Origin: Epiperipatus broadwayi
Taxonomy: Eukaryota; Onychophora; Udeonychophora; Euonychophora; Peripatidae
Length of the DNA stretch: 64,000 nt
Direction of reading: 5' to 3'
NCBI GenBank assembly: GCA_028023455.1
Contig: JAQFVV010000353.1
Coordinates: forward strand, 770,830-834,829
The notes below the pieces were generated by a model. That model ran no database searches and was not told the DNA's origin. It saw nothing but the letters and a program-made list of their open reading frames with translations. The stretch's first letter is position 1; the number at the start of each line of letters is the position of its first letter. This document shows positions 23,190-36,305 of the stretch, piece after piece. Position numbers and translations under genes: made by a program.

Positions 23190-26171
23190 GACACAACGCA
23201 AATAGTGGATTTTTAAAAGCATAGAATTGACTTATGATTTGTTATTTTATCATAAAACTTACTACTTTAGTATAATGAATTCAGCTCAATGTGTTTTATT
23301 GCTAAGTTTAAAACCATACCAATATCGCAATACAATAATATAATATTTTATTATTCATGGCAGTCAAGGTGACAATACACTAGTGCTAAAACTTTGTCCT
23401 TCATGGCTATTATTACCAAAGCACACCTACAATAATAACCTTCTGTTGTTATTTAATCTTTTCGTGTTTATCAAGATAAGAACACACTAATAATAAAGAC
23501 CTTGCAATTTATTTTATCTTTCATGCTATTAAGATATATGATACAAACCTTGTTTGGAAAATAGGTCAGTAAGTAAGAATAACAAGAATTAACATTAGGC
23601 GAATTATAAAAATATTTAATTTTTTGATCAGTTATGTTTGAAAAGTGTCTTGAATGATTTCTGAAAATATGCTATGGATAGTTATAGTTTTCATATGTGA
23701 ATAAAAATTTATTGGGTAATACAAGAAATATATTTTTTTTTAAAAAAGCAAAAAATTATGTTATAAAGCAAATTTAAAACAAAAACTTGAATTAGTCATT
23801 TATTCAAATAGAATGATTATTTGAAAAGTTTTAACCTGCAATAGCTACAACTGTCATGGGATAAATTTTCAAATGATTTAATTTTATATAATTTTTAAAA
23901 CTGAACAGGTGTCCATCTTTATTTTTATTTTGAAAAAAATCAAATTAGTTGAATTTAGCTCACATAGCATAGATTTTACAGCTCCTATTTCTAATTTAGC
24001 AGTGTCTCATGCCACTTGTAGTCTAAATGGCAGAAAATAGTTCTCATACTTTGTAATTTATTGTTACTGTTTTTTATTTTTTTAGAGTGATTAATATAAT
24101 TCTTAATGTAATGAAATAACTGATTGTAAGAAAATATCACTTAATTCCAGTTAGAAGATTTTAAACAAAAGTAATTTCATTTCATCATTTTTGCAATTTT
24201 ATGGTTGTATTTATATATATACAAATATTTTAAGGTTTGGGATAAATAATGCTTATAATAAAAAATAAAATTTTGAATAATAATTATGTAAAACAAATAT
24301 TTTAATTACGAGCAAGCAGTATATGAGGTATTGCTTTTAGTGCATGTGTGTGTACATATATATAAGATTAAATTAAATAGCATCAAAATATGAAATATAA
24401 TCAGTGATAAACTCCAACATTAATTAATGTGTTAATCATATTTTATGCAATGTTTTTCAAAATCAAAACTATCAATGTAAACAACAAAAGTGAATCATTT
24501 TTATCATTTTGCTATGCTATTAAATGGGTGTTTAAACATCTTTTGAATCTCTTGGAAAAAGTAAAAGTAATACATGATATACAAAGACATTATGAAGGTT
24601 GAAAGACATTTGCTGTGTTTAGTAAATAAATATATTTGCCTACTGTATGATACAAACAAATTAGTGTTTAATCATTAGATGTTTCTCTTTACATAAAATA
24701 ATCAAATATAACTATTTTTGTAAATACTATTTTATTGATGTTACATTTTTACTTATCTTTATATTATAAACTAATATTTTATTTAATGTGTGCTTATAAT
24801 ATTTCCAAATAATAACTTTGGCATAAAATCTTTCCAAAGTAGGAAAAAGTGTATTTCTATTAAAATTTTACTATTTATATCAACTAAATTTGCCATAATT
24901 ATAAAAGAATACTGCTTTCCACCAGGTTTAAAACTATGCTGAAACTCATTGGAGGATATCACAAAAATATAAACATCAATAACATTTTTAAAAGCTTATA
25001 GACTTTTTTGAACCAGTATTTTTTTATTTTTTTATGCTTTTATTGGTATCTCAAATCTTTTTTGCATGCAGATGATATATGTTGAAAAAATAACATAACT
25101 AACTAAGTAGGTATAATCATTTTTATATCTTTTAATTATTCAATTCTCAATAAGAATTACTTTTATAATATATTGTTTAAACTATATTTCAGATGAGATG
25201 TGGACATCCTTTTTAGATCAGTGTGCTTTATGAGATAATGCTTATCATAGATTGGCCTATATTAATAAAAAAAATTTTTTTTACAAAAATCATATATTTT
25301 ACCAAAAACACTAAAATAAATTAATTTTAAAAAACTTTACAAAATTGTATATACCAAAAATTATAAAAAAATTACTTACGAATTTTTAAGAAATTGTAAT
25401 TGTGAATGAATAAGGAAGAACTGACATTTTCATAAAAAATTATTATAATGGTATAATCATGAATTAAGCATATCATAGAGAAAGTTATAAAGTGTGACTT
25501 GTGGCCTAAATATAACAGATTTCCTATAGTTGTCATATTTACAGAAATACTTTGTGAAGTTATTTTGTCTTTATTAAATGTATATTGTTAATTCTAACAA
25601 TTAGCTTTTATATTCATTCATTTAGCTATTATTGAATTTCAGTATTTTAAACATTATTTCATTACAAATTTTCAAAACAATGTAATGATGCTTCATAGAA
25701 CATTAATTTTTTGGTATAAGATCTTTAATTATTGTTAATGAAAACCCAAAATACATTTTATAATAAACCATGACAAATTGCTACTAGTTAGGATTAAGTA
25801 TTCTTGCTTAATTATAATTCTTCTAATTATTTGCTTTTCTTAAGACAACATATATATATATATCATAAAGCACATATATATATATATCATAAATGATATA
25901 TCACTAGCTGAAACAGATAGAAAATTCAAATCAACAGTCTGAACCTACCCTAGCACCTATCTGAGGAGTGCCAGAGCATGAAATCGTGGTCAGAGGTTTG
26001 GGGGGGGGGATCCTGACAGAGATATTTTAAATGCTTTCTCTAGCTAAGCATTTATCACAAAGCTTGTTGAGGAATTGGCAATCCTCATTGTTTATAACTT
26101 ACAAGCTTAAAACAATAGGGTCATGTGATCTATGACTCTTTATTTTGACTATTAACAGTCAAAAATGTTCA
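23190..26171. other. 3 kb without recognisable genes
   Basis: AT-rich. (TA)n tracts occur at 25850-25861 and 25873-25886, and a G-run at about 26001-26009. No repeat that recurs elsewhere in the window was identified. Confidence 0.45.
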
Positions 26172-26352
26172 GATATTTCAGAAATGCCCTCTGTGAAAAA
26201 TATAAATTCTGAACTTCAATCAGCTAAACCCAAAAGATACAAATATAAATTCTGAATTTCAAACAGGTAAACCTAAAATAATGCCCTTTTCGGTTTAGCT
26301 GTTTGAAGTTCAGAATGTATATTTCTTCACAGAGGGTGTTGCTGAAATATTT
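26172..26352. repeat. Inverted repeat with internal direct duplication
   Basis: Arms of about 60 bp (26172-26232 and 26290-26352) pair through TCTGAACTTCAA, CAGCTAAACC and GCCCTCTGTG. Between them AAATATAAATTCTGAA is duplicated at about 26203 and 26241. Looks like a MITE or foldback relic. No flanking duplication seen. Confidence 0.6.
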
Positions 26353-26883
26353 CATCATATTTGCAAGCACTTTTTTACTTTTTCCTGCATTAGTTTTTTA
26401 TGATTTTGATTATCATTTCTTTTCAAATAAAAATTATTTTATCTCAATTCTCTTTCATTAGTAATGATAGAAGTTAAGCACAGCCCTAGAATAGAATAAA
26501 TAAAGAGAATTATTGTTCATAATGCAGATGTTGAAATAAACTGATAACTCAGAGGGTATTTTATTTGGAATTTATTTTCATGATTATACTCACTAACCAA
26601 CTAATTTAGAGTCTTTATTCTTACTTTCTAAATATTAATCACAAAATTTTTTAAAAATCATAACATCTTTTTTATGTTTAAAATTAAAATATTATTGCTA
26701 CTATGCTTGTCAAATGTTAACAAAAATAAAATTGATAATACCCCATTAAGTAAGCAGTTAAAATCTTTCTAATACTTCTAATACTGTCTGTTTGATTTTT
26801 GGAATTGATTGGGGGCTGGTGATATAAATAATCAAGTGATTATTCTTGCTCAGGAGATCATATTCCATTCAGGTATTATTTAA
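26353..26883. other. No recognisable feature
   Basis: AT-rich spacer between two foldbacks. Confidence 0.4.
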
Positions 26884-27145
26884 ATGCAATTTATCCACTC
26901 TACTTTAAACACTTTTTAGCAAAAACTGTTTATTGTACGTATATGCATATACTATCTTGCATTTCGATTGTTTTGCAGTCTTCCTCAGAGCCTCTTTTAC
27001 TTTAATTTTTTAAAAGTTAAAAATTAAAGTAAAAGTGAATCTGAAGAAGACTGCAAGACAGTCAAAATGTAAGATAGTGTATGTATATATCTACAATAAA
27101 AAGTTTTTGCTAAAAGGGCTTCAAAGTATAGTGAATAAATTGCAT
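26884..27145. mobile_element. Foldback element with hammerhead-like cores in both arms
   Basis: Nearly symmetric arms of about 125 bp (26884-27008 and 27022-27145) start ATGCAATTTAT and end ATAAATTGCAT. Each arm carries a CTGANGA, stem, (G/A)AAA block related to the one in 12733-13114. A tRNA-Gly SINE begins 5 bp after the right end, so the SINE probably inserted next to it. Confidence 0.75.
26962..26988 (-). ncRNA. Hammerhead-ribozyme-like core with complete CUGANGA and GAAA
   Basis: Minus strand: CTGAGGA, A, then GACTG-CAAAA-CAATC (four of five stem II pairs), then GAAA. It continues TGCA, with a TGCAT further on that would form stem III and place A-U-A at the cleavage site. Stem I partners are not evident. 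The mirrored core in the right arm (27041-27066) has a perfect GACTG/CAGTC stem but AAAA instead of GAAA. Confidence 0.4.
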
Positions 27146-27150
27146 GTCAA

Positions 27151-27256
27151 GCATTGTTAGCCGAGAGGTTATCACAGCTTCCTTGCAAGCAAGTAGTTGG
27201 TTGCAGACAGTTGTGGGTTCACATCCCAGCCAGTGCTATGACATATGGAAAAAAAA
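27151..27256 (+). mobile_element. tRNA-Gly-derived SINE with small internal insertion
   Basis: Head GCATTGTTAGCCGAGAGG, anticodon-arm region TTCCTTGCAAGCAAG, then an extra ~15 bp, the GTGGGTTCACATCCC box B and CAGTGCTATGACATATG with an A-tail. The flanks share AATTGCAT/AAATGCAT, a possible short target duplication. Confidence 0.8.
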
Positions 27257-30200
27257 TGCATTTATATAAAATATTACAGCAAAATGAAGTGGTGAATTTG
27301 GTAATTTTTCAAAAATAATTATTGACAAGTTGACTTTCAAAACAGGATCTTTTTGTTCTCAAGTGTATCACTCTTTCACTGAATTAAATTGCAACAGGGG
27401 TAGGTTATTAATGAAGTCACTGAATAATGTGCACTTTTTCAAATATTAAAATAACTTTGTACCTGTTAAATGCACTTTAGAATGTTTTTCAGTATGTTCA
27501 AATAATAACAACAGCATAATCTCAAAAGTCAAGTACTTTAATTGGAGTTATACTATTTATTTCAATTAAATTTATCAAAGTTACAAAGAAATATTGCTTT
27601 TTAACGATTTTAGAAACACTTAGTATAGAGGTTATTATAAGATTTCACAAGGACATATTTCTTCAGTTAAATTTTAAAAGATAATAGTCATCTTTACTTA
27701 ATTTTTTATGCTGAGATGACAAGATTTGTGTGTATTTTTAAATGAAAACTATATACAATTTAATATCATCGAAGAGTTGTGGACTCAAGATTTCAATGTC
27801 CTTACATTCAAACTCAGTTCTCTCGCATTTAGCATTCAAACATTATTTGACTTTTCAGGCAACAATATTGAATTATTTTTGTATTTAATAAAAACATCTA
27901 ACTACCAAACATCCGTATGTAAATATTTATATATGGATACACATACTGAAATAAATGTATTGAATTTTCTGTTATTTTATTTTGATTAGTTGGATTTTAC
28001 GCATATGAAATTTCTAAATATAAACAGCTTTCTCACTTTAAATTGCATAATTTTACTGCCACTAAATTGTTATGATGTTATTAAATTGTAATATTTATTT
28101 CTTTTGTCATATATTTGATTGTCATCTTAAAATCTATATGGAAAATTGAACAAAAAAAAAATCTTGAAAATAAAAAGCAAGACGGATGATTGGCTAATTT
28201 ATTTTTTTTTATATATAAATCAACTAATAGAAATTGGAAGCTTTTTTTTTTATGATACGTTTTTAAAATAAACATGGTAGTCAGATGAAATGTAAGTGCA
28301 TTTCAGATTTGTAAATGAAAAATTTACACAGCAGTGTTGACAGATATGATTAGACAGGTGTAGATTTTATGGAAAATTTTCAGTGAAGCGAAGGCAAAAG
28401 AGTAACCGATAGTAAAAAGACTAAACTTTTTAAGCTAAATTTAATAATCCTAACTAAAGACAAAAATACAGACAAAAATTGCGTTGTTTTTTTTTTAAAA
28501 AAAAGATTAATACAAGATATATATGGATGTGTTTTTGTGCGTGCATGTATGTATATGTTGTTGTTGTTTTTACTGTATCAAATAGCATTATGAAAACTAA
28601 AGCATATTACCTATGTTATAACATTTAATTCGTTTATGGTTGAAACATGACACATAAATGAATAAATAAGAAAAAAATATTTCTATTTCACTAAAATATA
28701 ATAAACTACCAAGTGAGAAAAAAAATGGCATTATCAAGTAACACGTGAAAATAAAAAGCATTAAAAAAATCAGACGTGCGATGTATCTTTAAAAAATCAT
28801 TAGAAAAAAGTTGAAAAAATATATATTTTAAAAGTAAAGGTACATCATAGACTTCGTATTCTTAGGATTGTGACATTTCCCCCACATATAATTACAGTTG
28901 TGTAGCATTATAATTATATTTTTTTGTATAGTCAATGCATTCATGGTCATCCGACCAACTCAGATTAACTAAGGGTCTTCATCTTTTAATAACTAGATAT
29001 CCATTTACCAACCAGTATTGATTTACTAGCTAAATGGGTTGAGGTTTGAATATTCTAATACTAATCATAATTCTGCATGTGACACAATTGCCCAGGAGAG
29101 AATCCTAGATCATGAATATGGCAGTTAACTTGTTCAGCACTATGTCACAAAAGCCTTCTAAATATTATGTTGATGACCCTGATCATGTTTAATAAATACT
29201 ATATTACCATGATAATAACTATAGAAGAATTACATAAATTATTGAAGCGATTATCTGAAAGGGAGTGAAGAACTGAGTAACAGCTTGATTAAAATTAGCC
29301 TTATCAGTTATTTTATGTTATAATCTAATATATAATTAGTACTTTGAGATATTATTGTCACATATGAAAACAAACTCAATCAAAATTAAGTGTGTTTTAA
29401 TAGGTAAAGAATAATAGGGTGGGAAAAGTAAGCTTTACTCCTGAATATAAAATTAAATATTTAAGAAAGATCCATGAAAATTAGGAGAAATGAAGCTATC
29501 AAAAAACCCATTAGAAAAATTAAAACTACTGATAAATTGAAAGATCCAAAATTAATCCAAAAAAATAGTTATGCAGAAATCTGTTTAATATTTTGAAAAA
29601 TGAGACGACTGAAATATTAGAAAAATTAAACATTTTTATTAACGCAGCCATTCAATTATAGTTTGGAAATCACTAATTAATAGGAACATAAAAAAGTATT
29701 GATCCAGATTAGTCAGATATAAATGTTTATGCTTAAATGCTATGCTAAAATCTAAGTGTGTTGTAATTAAATTGAAATGAATTAGGTACATAGGAAAAGA
29801 CATAATTTTATGAAGAAGAGAAGAAATGAAAATAAGTTAGAATTCTAAAAAACATTATCATTAATAGAAGAAGAGATGTTAAATAAAAGTCATTTATCTT
29901 AGATAGAAAGATTTTTTTAAAAACTTTCTACAGATCCATTTTTTTATAATTTAGGAACTACATTACTTATAGAAGTATTTTATATTAAAACTTGATTAAT
30001 TACTTTTTTAAATATCAAAACAATTATCTGATTTTTTTTAAAAAAAATTATCATAGCTAAACACCAGAAAATTGATTACATTGTTTGAAAGACCTTAGCA
30101 AAGTAATTATGAAAATTATATAGCTATTATTTTTAAAATGTCTGGAATGAATATAAACAGTTTTCCGATGACTTAGATATTTTTTTTTATTTGTCAATAA

Positions 30201-30269
30201 TAGTAATTGTAATTTAAATTAGTTATATATGAAAAATTTAGGAAGACATAATTTATGGAAGTAATATAA
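27257..30269. other. 3 kb, mostly featureless, with a possible LINE remnant
   Basis: A plus frame at about 29470-29650 reads fragments such as DKLKDP and NETTEILEKLN. These resemble the linker between endonuclease and reverse transcriptase of RTE elements, but stops break it. An 87-codon plus frame at 27726-27989 has no motif. The remainder shows nothing supported. Confidence 0.3.
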
Positions 30270-30346
30270 TGGCTGCAGGACAGTTGAACTGTTAGTTTTG
30301 ATATAAATAAATAGTATTAATAAAGTGTTTAAGAAAGTTGTAAATA
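30270..30346 (+). repeat. Half copy of the hammerhead-like foldback family
   Basis: CTGCAGGACAGTTGAACTG is followed by AATAGTATTA, AAGAAAGTTG and TAGTATGATA in the same order as the right end at 13029-13114. The left arm and the CTGATGA part are missing. Confidence 0.65.
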
Positions 30347-31738
30347 GTATGATAAGACACATTTTAGAAACAGTATCTTGAATTCTATCAATGTCAGATG
30401 CTTTGTTAGATTGATTTTATTCCGTAATGTCATATGATTTATAAAAAGTTGTGAAATTTCAGATCTTAACTAAAACTTTTAAAATGTACTAAAAATAATT
30501 TATAAATACAACTATGACCTTAAGAAATCATTATTAGATTCTGATTTGGTCAATATGAAAAAAGCTTCAACTTATTGTTTATTGAAGAAATAAGAAATGC
30601 ACATGAAAGTTATGGCTTCCTATATATCAGCTGGAATGAATGTATAACTAATGTTTTAAATTCTGATATTAATGCTCAATAAAATAGTATATATTGATAA
30701 ATTTGTAATTAGAAAGTTTTTTAAAATTACTGGTTTTAAAAAAAAAGAACTGTAAAACAAGAGAAATTTATTTTAAGCAATGCTTAAAATATCTAATATA
30801 ATTGAAATATTAACATTTAAATTGATTTTATTTATTCAGCTGTGAAAATAAGTGAATTGATTTTAATTTGTATTATATTCTAATTTTATTTAATTTCCTA
30901 GATGTCATTATATAATATTCTGTTATATATTAATACATTCTATTTATGTCTAAACTATCAATATGGTATATTATATTGAAAGCATGCTGGCTAGCCTTAC
31001 TAAAATAAAATTCTACAACATAAAATATATAATCTCTAGCAATGTTTATTATTTTTGTGGCAACATTATCACACACACCCATATATGTAATTAAATAATG
31101 TGTGAATATTTAGCAGTTTCTGTTATATATATATTTTTTAAGATTGTAAATCACCATTCGATATAAAATAATATTTCAGTCCCATCATTCTAAAGTATTT
31201 TGACTCTCAAGCTTTGTTATATAAGTTGGAGATTTTAAACACCTTCCAATCATGCTAGACTAATAGCCCATACTTTACCTTAAAGATATCTTATTTATTT
31301 TTATGGAGAGAATGTATCAACACAGATTGTTCCATGTATGTTGTGTTGATATTCATTTGTAACTTGATATAAATTGGTAAAAATCTTCATTTCTTTTTTA
31401 AATAAATAATACATAATCAATGCACTGTAACTATTTTGTATATAATTAAATAGCCCACTATTCAATATAATTGACAAAATCTGAAGAAATTATTTAAATG
31501 TATAGTGTAAAATAATGTTTTCAATCGTAAAGCTTATTTATATAATAGAGTTACTTAAAAAATTACACTTTGTTTTTATTACCCATATTTTTCTGTTGCT
31601 TTTTATGGTTTATTTATTATATATTTAATTTAGGATCATAATATTTAACAATGTGTTTAAGATTGCAAATAAGATTATAATTGTTTCTACATTGCATGGA
31701 GTGTGTATTTAAAGTTACATTATTGGTCAAATATTATA
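30347..31738. other. No recognisable feature
   Basis: AT-rich DNA without a supported gene or repeat. Confidence 0.45.
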
Positions 31739-31740
31739 TA

Positions 31741-32785
31741 CACCTGGGTCTCGTTTTATGCAGTAGATAGGTTCCACAGAAAGCCCGCATTAAAAAAAAT
31801 CGCACAAAAATAGACTTAATTAACCTTGAAAAATGGGGGATAGGGTCTGTAATTTTCAGAATTCGCATAAAAGCAAAGCAAAAAGAAAAAATTACTTTAA
31901 AATTTGCATTAAAAAAATAAGGAAATAAAGTATGACTAATAAAAAATATCAAATATTTGAAAAAAAATTGGTACAAGGCAATCTTTTTTTACTTTTTTTT
32001 ATTAACTGCAGTATTTAATTTGACATTTTTTCATACGTATTGTTTTATGATATGTGGTTCGTTTGTAAACTGGTAAGAAATCAGATTCATCGATGTGATG
32101 TGATGTAGCTTCTCCTTGAACGAAGTCAAGAATTTCTCAGCAATTATGCCCAGAGAAACTTGTTAGCCACTTTATTTTCCATTCCCCACTCTAAGTTTTC
32201 CCATATTCTGCTCCATCCCATTTACACAACTAGTGCCAATTTCAGTCTTGGGCTGCATTAATGGTTTTCTGTTGACAACTAATTTTTACTACTGAAATAA
32301 ATTTTAAATGTTCACATTTTGTTTCTATATTAAAAAAATGAGATCGCATTTGAAACAAAAAGATACATTATCATTAGAAATGTTATTTTCAGTTTATAAA
32401 ATCAATAAAATCTTCGTTATTTATTTTAAAAATCTACATTATTTATTTTTGTTATACCTAACAAAATATGTTTTAAAAGTTTAAAATTTTTGAATATTTA
32501 TTGCAATATTTTTATATGTAAGTATAAATCTATTATTATTATTTACTCATTAGTATAAGTAGGTTCTTTATTCTAAATACAGCTTCAGGCCATATTCACG
32601 TTAGCTGCTAATATAACTTTATATTTTGAAAAAAAAAAGTATTTCAAGTCAAAATAAGTTATTAATAATTTAAATTTCTTGATATCTAATAAATATAGTG
32701 AAATATGAAAAATATTAAGAAGAAACATGAATCGCATAACTTCAAAATCGCATTAAAATAATCTGCATAAAATGAGACCCAGGTG
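31741..32785. mobile_element. Tigger/pogo-like TIR transposon, copy B
   Basis: Same ends as copy A (CACCTGGGTCTC and GAGACCCAGGTG), TA on both sides (31739-31740 and 32786-32787), 1,045 bp. Terminal ~110 bp and the block around 32235-32290 align with copy A. It keeps a ~140-bp middle segment absent from A and lacks A's transposase tail, so the two are different internal deletions of a longer parent. Confidence 0.8.
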
Positions 32786-32787
32786 TA

Positions 32788-32921
32788 TAATAACAATATA
32801 AATAATAAATATAATGGTAATTAAATATAATATAAAGTCTTTCAATCTGCAGAAGTACTTTTGGATAAAAAGACTATATTCTATTTAATTATCATTATAT
32901 TTATTGTTTATATTGTTATTA
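32788..32921. repeat. Hairpin whose loop carries a Penelope-end-like block
   Basis: Arms of about 53 bp (32788-32841 and 32870-32921) pair with few mismatches, beginning TAATAACAATATAAA. The loop holds AATCTGCAGAAGTACTTTTG, which matches the hammerhead-like end of the Penelope element at 21796-21815. It starts immediately after the TA of copy B. Confidence 0.7.
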
Positions 32922-32945
32922 CAATATTTTTTAATTAATGGACAT

Positions 32946-34330
32946 TTATATACATAAACAAAGAGAGTGAATAATCTCTCCCCAGATTATAAATTAAAAA
33001 CACTCTAAATGTTGAACAAAGGATTAAAAGTAGAATAAATCCACCTATTTATGTAGCTCTGATGTTTATAAGCATACTTTGTTAACATTTTAGTAATTCA
33101 GTGTGAAATTAATTTATTAACTGAATAAAATATCACATTAAAGAGTTATTAAACTCATAATTAATTATACAAGACTGGAGACAGAATTTCAGTTTTACTC
33201 CTTGATTATAATAATTAGATAAGATTTAACACATAAAGTTTATTTTTACAATAAACAAGCTCAATGTAAAAAAAAGGCAAAACTCTCCATACAGTAGAGC
33301 CACTCAGTGCAAGCCAGGAGTAATCAATGGATGCCAGAAGGCGTGTTTTTCCTGTTTTAATAGCAGTTATGAGCAAGCATAAGAAATGGTGATCATGTGG
33401 TGCTTAGTGGTTTAACAAGCTCAATGTATATGTAAACAAAGGGAGTAAATCAATCTTCCTCCAGGCTATGAATTAAAAACATCCTACATGTTGAACAAAA
33501 GATCAAGATAGAATGATTTTATCTATTCATGGAGCTCTAATGTTTATAACCATATCTTTACCAACACATTAACAATTCAGAGTGAAATTAATTTAACAAC
33601 CAGATAGAATATGAGCTGTATTTTTATATTGGACTATTTCCATCATCTAATATGTGTGTTGAATGTCTTTAGAAAAGTTTAATTTTAGTTAAATATTCCA
33701 AATGCATTCAACTGTTAGTAATATCACAGCAAACAGGTTAGTATATGCACAACGTTTTGAGAGGTATTTTTCTCCCCTCTTCTTGAGGTGTTGCTGGCCT
33801 GACCAGTGACATTACTAGCATGGGAAACCTTCAGAAAAACAGATATAATATGACATTAAAGAATTATTAAACTCATAATCAATTATACAAGGCTGGAGAT
33901 AGAATATCTCTTTTAAAACCTTGATTGTAGTAACTAAATAAGATTTTTTAATATGTAAAATTTAAATTGAACATAGCTCAATGTATATGTAAACAATGGG
34001 AGAGAGATTTGTTTAATTTTAGTTTTACAGATTAAATATTATTTAATTACTACAGTCAATGTGTTAAAAGTAAGATTCTTTCTTTAGCCTTATATAATTG
34101 ATTACAAGTTTAATAACTCTTTAATGCCATATTCAATCTGGCTGATAAATTAATTTTACTCTGAATTACCAACAGTGTTGACAAAGGTATTCTTATAAAC
34201 ATCAGAGCTCCATGAATACATGAATTCATTTTATTTTGATCCTTTGTTCAACATGTAGGCTGTTCTTAATTCATAGCCTGTGTAAGTGGGTGATTTACTC
34301 TCTTTGTTTACATGTACATTGATTTATGTT
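32946..34330. repeat. Cluster of ~310-bp repeats, direct and inverted
   Basis: A unit starting TAAACAAAGRGAGTRAAT, with TGTTGAACAAARGAT, GAGCTCTAATGTTTATAA and TTATTAAACTCATAAT, occurs as a full unit at 32950-33268. It occurs again, split by a ~230-bp insertion, at 33414-33613 plus 33843-33975. An inverted copy lies at about 34010-34325. The second unit and the inverted one form a long foldback. A family H retroposon sits between the first two. Confidence 0.75.
33269..33413. mobile_element. Family H hairpin retroposon with 15-bp target duplication
   Basis: A 145-bp internally deleted copy with GGCAAAACTCTCCATACAGT, AGTAATCAATGGATGCC and the tail GTGATCATGTGGTGCTTAGT. The 15-bp repeat AACAAGCTCAATGTA flanks it exactly (33254-33268 and 33414-33428). 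An insertion into one of the 310-bp repeats is therefore clear. Confidence 0.85.
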
Positions 34331-36222
34331 TTATTTAAAGTGTATATATTATAACCATATATTTTAGTATAAAATATATTAACTGATGTAACTAGTATAA
34401 AAATTTTTCTTTCTTCTTTTGGTGATTTGATTGGCTTGAGCTGCATTTTGAACAGATTACTCTATTATATTATTTTAATAAATTTAAATTTGCTTCGTTC
34501 CATATACTAATTCATATCAGAATGTTTAACTTTTTAAAATTTTGACAACAAATAAAAATTTGGTAAAATATTATTAAAAATAATATTTTGTTTTATTTGT
34601 TTAAAATGATCTTAAATTATTATTTCCATTGAATTAAAAAACCATTTGTTCAATTAAAATTAATTATTAAAAATAAATACAGTAATTACGTATGCGTCTC
34701 AATGTAATAAAAGAAAAGAGCGCGAATTTAAGGGAAGATTGTCTGATAGTTTGCTTTTGGAAAAAGAAAGAAAAGAACATGGTAAAGGCAAATGGTGTAA
34801 ATTTGATAAGCTTATTTTAAAATAGTTAATAAGTAAACGAATTACCACAAAACTTGCTATAAATGTAAATATAACATAGTGGTGATCAAGTATAAAATGA
34901 ATTGCTAAATTTAAAAGTCTGTTCAAGTCGGCTGGCCAAGTGGATCGAATCACCGGTAATAATTTCCAATATTACATTTTAAAATGTCAGAGCTTCCCAG
35001 TTTAAGTTTGAAAGAATTAAATACAAGATTTTGGTATGTTTTGAAATATTTATTATTCTACAATTTGGAAAAATTAAATAAGTATTTTAATTACAGAAGT
35101 TTTATGAATATGAAAATTTGTTTTTTAAAAAAGAAGAATTTTAAGTTAAAGTAAAATGTTAAAGCTATCAAAATATTTTAATATTTCCGTTTTTAATTCT
35201 AATAAAATATAATATTGATTGATATTTAACTTTACAATGCCAGTAATATTTGCTAGTTAATTTGTTTAGCATTTGGATAATAAACATTCTTCAAATAATT
35301 AATCAAAGCTATTTTATAATTGTATCGTTGGTTTAAAAAGGAATACTAATTAATTGCTGTAATTAGTATTCCTGGATTAACGCGTGGATAAATAAATACT
35401 TGCATGGATGTGATAAACTTGGAACACTTTTGATAGAGAAATGTAGAGATTAATAACTTTATGAAAAACATTTTCATTTAAATTCTGCATATCATGTTTT
35501 AAAATTGTTTCATGTTTGGGGAGCCACGCAAAATCGTTAATCTAATATTGCTTATAATAACTAATCAAATGGATAGAATTGCATGTATGGAATTTAACTA
35601 CAGTTATAGCTATTACTTCGTATACTTATTATTCTACACATCGTACATGGATTCCACGGATCACATTAGGAGTTATAAAATGCTATACAATCCAATTTGT
35701 GATACACACATCTGCTAAAATTCATGTATTGAACTATAAAATGCTTTACATTTAGTTTTATCACACACACACACCGTTAAATTTTATATATTTGATGAAT
35801 AATACATTAATTTAATTTTATCGTTATATGAACTTGCATATGAAGTTCAAAAGTTATATTTATTAAGTTTAAATTAATAAGGGTTGAATAAAATATTTAT
35901 TCAAGAGAATAGCGCTTGCGGAAAAGCTTAAAAGTACTAAATGAATTCATGAGATATATCAATCTTTATGAGATATTTTGTGAGTCTTTCCAGATTTATA
36001 TTCCTATGCCAATATTACTTATATTATATTACACATGTTTATTTTAAGCAAGATAAGTAGTACATTAGTTGTCCTGATTAGCGTAACATTTTATTATGCA
36101 AGAACCCACATTTGCTACAGTGTTAGTGTTTTCTGAATGGTCAGAAGAACTGAGGAGGATGATTTTGCACTTTAATGTGAAGTAAATAATAATGTTGTTT
36201 TAGAATGTTAAAGGACTTTAAT
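34331..36222. other. 1.9 kb without recognisable genes
   Basis: AT-rich. A perfect 12-bp-stem hairpin (AGGAATACTAAT) lies at 35339-35373. A plus frame of 68 codons at 35512-35718 and a minus frame of 84 codons at 34699-34953 have no known motif. Confidence 0.4.
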
Positions 36223-36305
36223 CTGTGCTGGTGGTTAATCCGCAGATTATTTTAATTGCCATTTTTGTATTTTACACACATTCCTGCGCTGGTGGTTAAT
36301 CCGCG
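36223..36305. repeat. Direct repeat of a 22-bp motif, 61 bp apart
   Basis: CTGTGCTGGTGGTTAATCCG at 36223 recurs as CTGCGCTGGTGGTTAATCCG at 36284. The motif is GC-richer than its surroundings. It could be a regulatory repeat in a decayed element. Confidence 0.6.
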
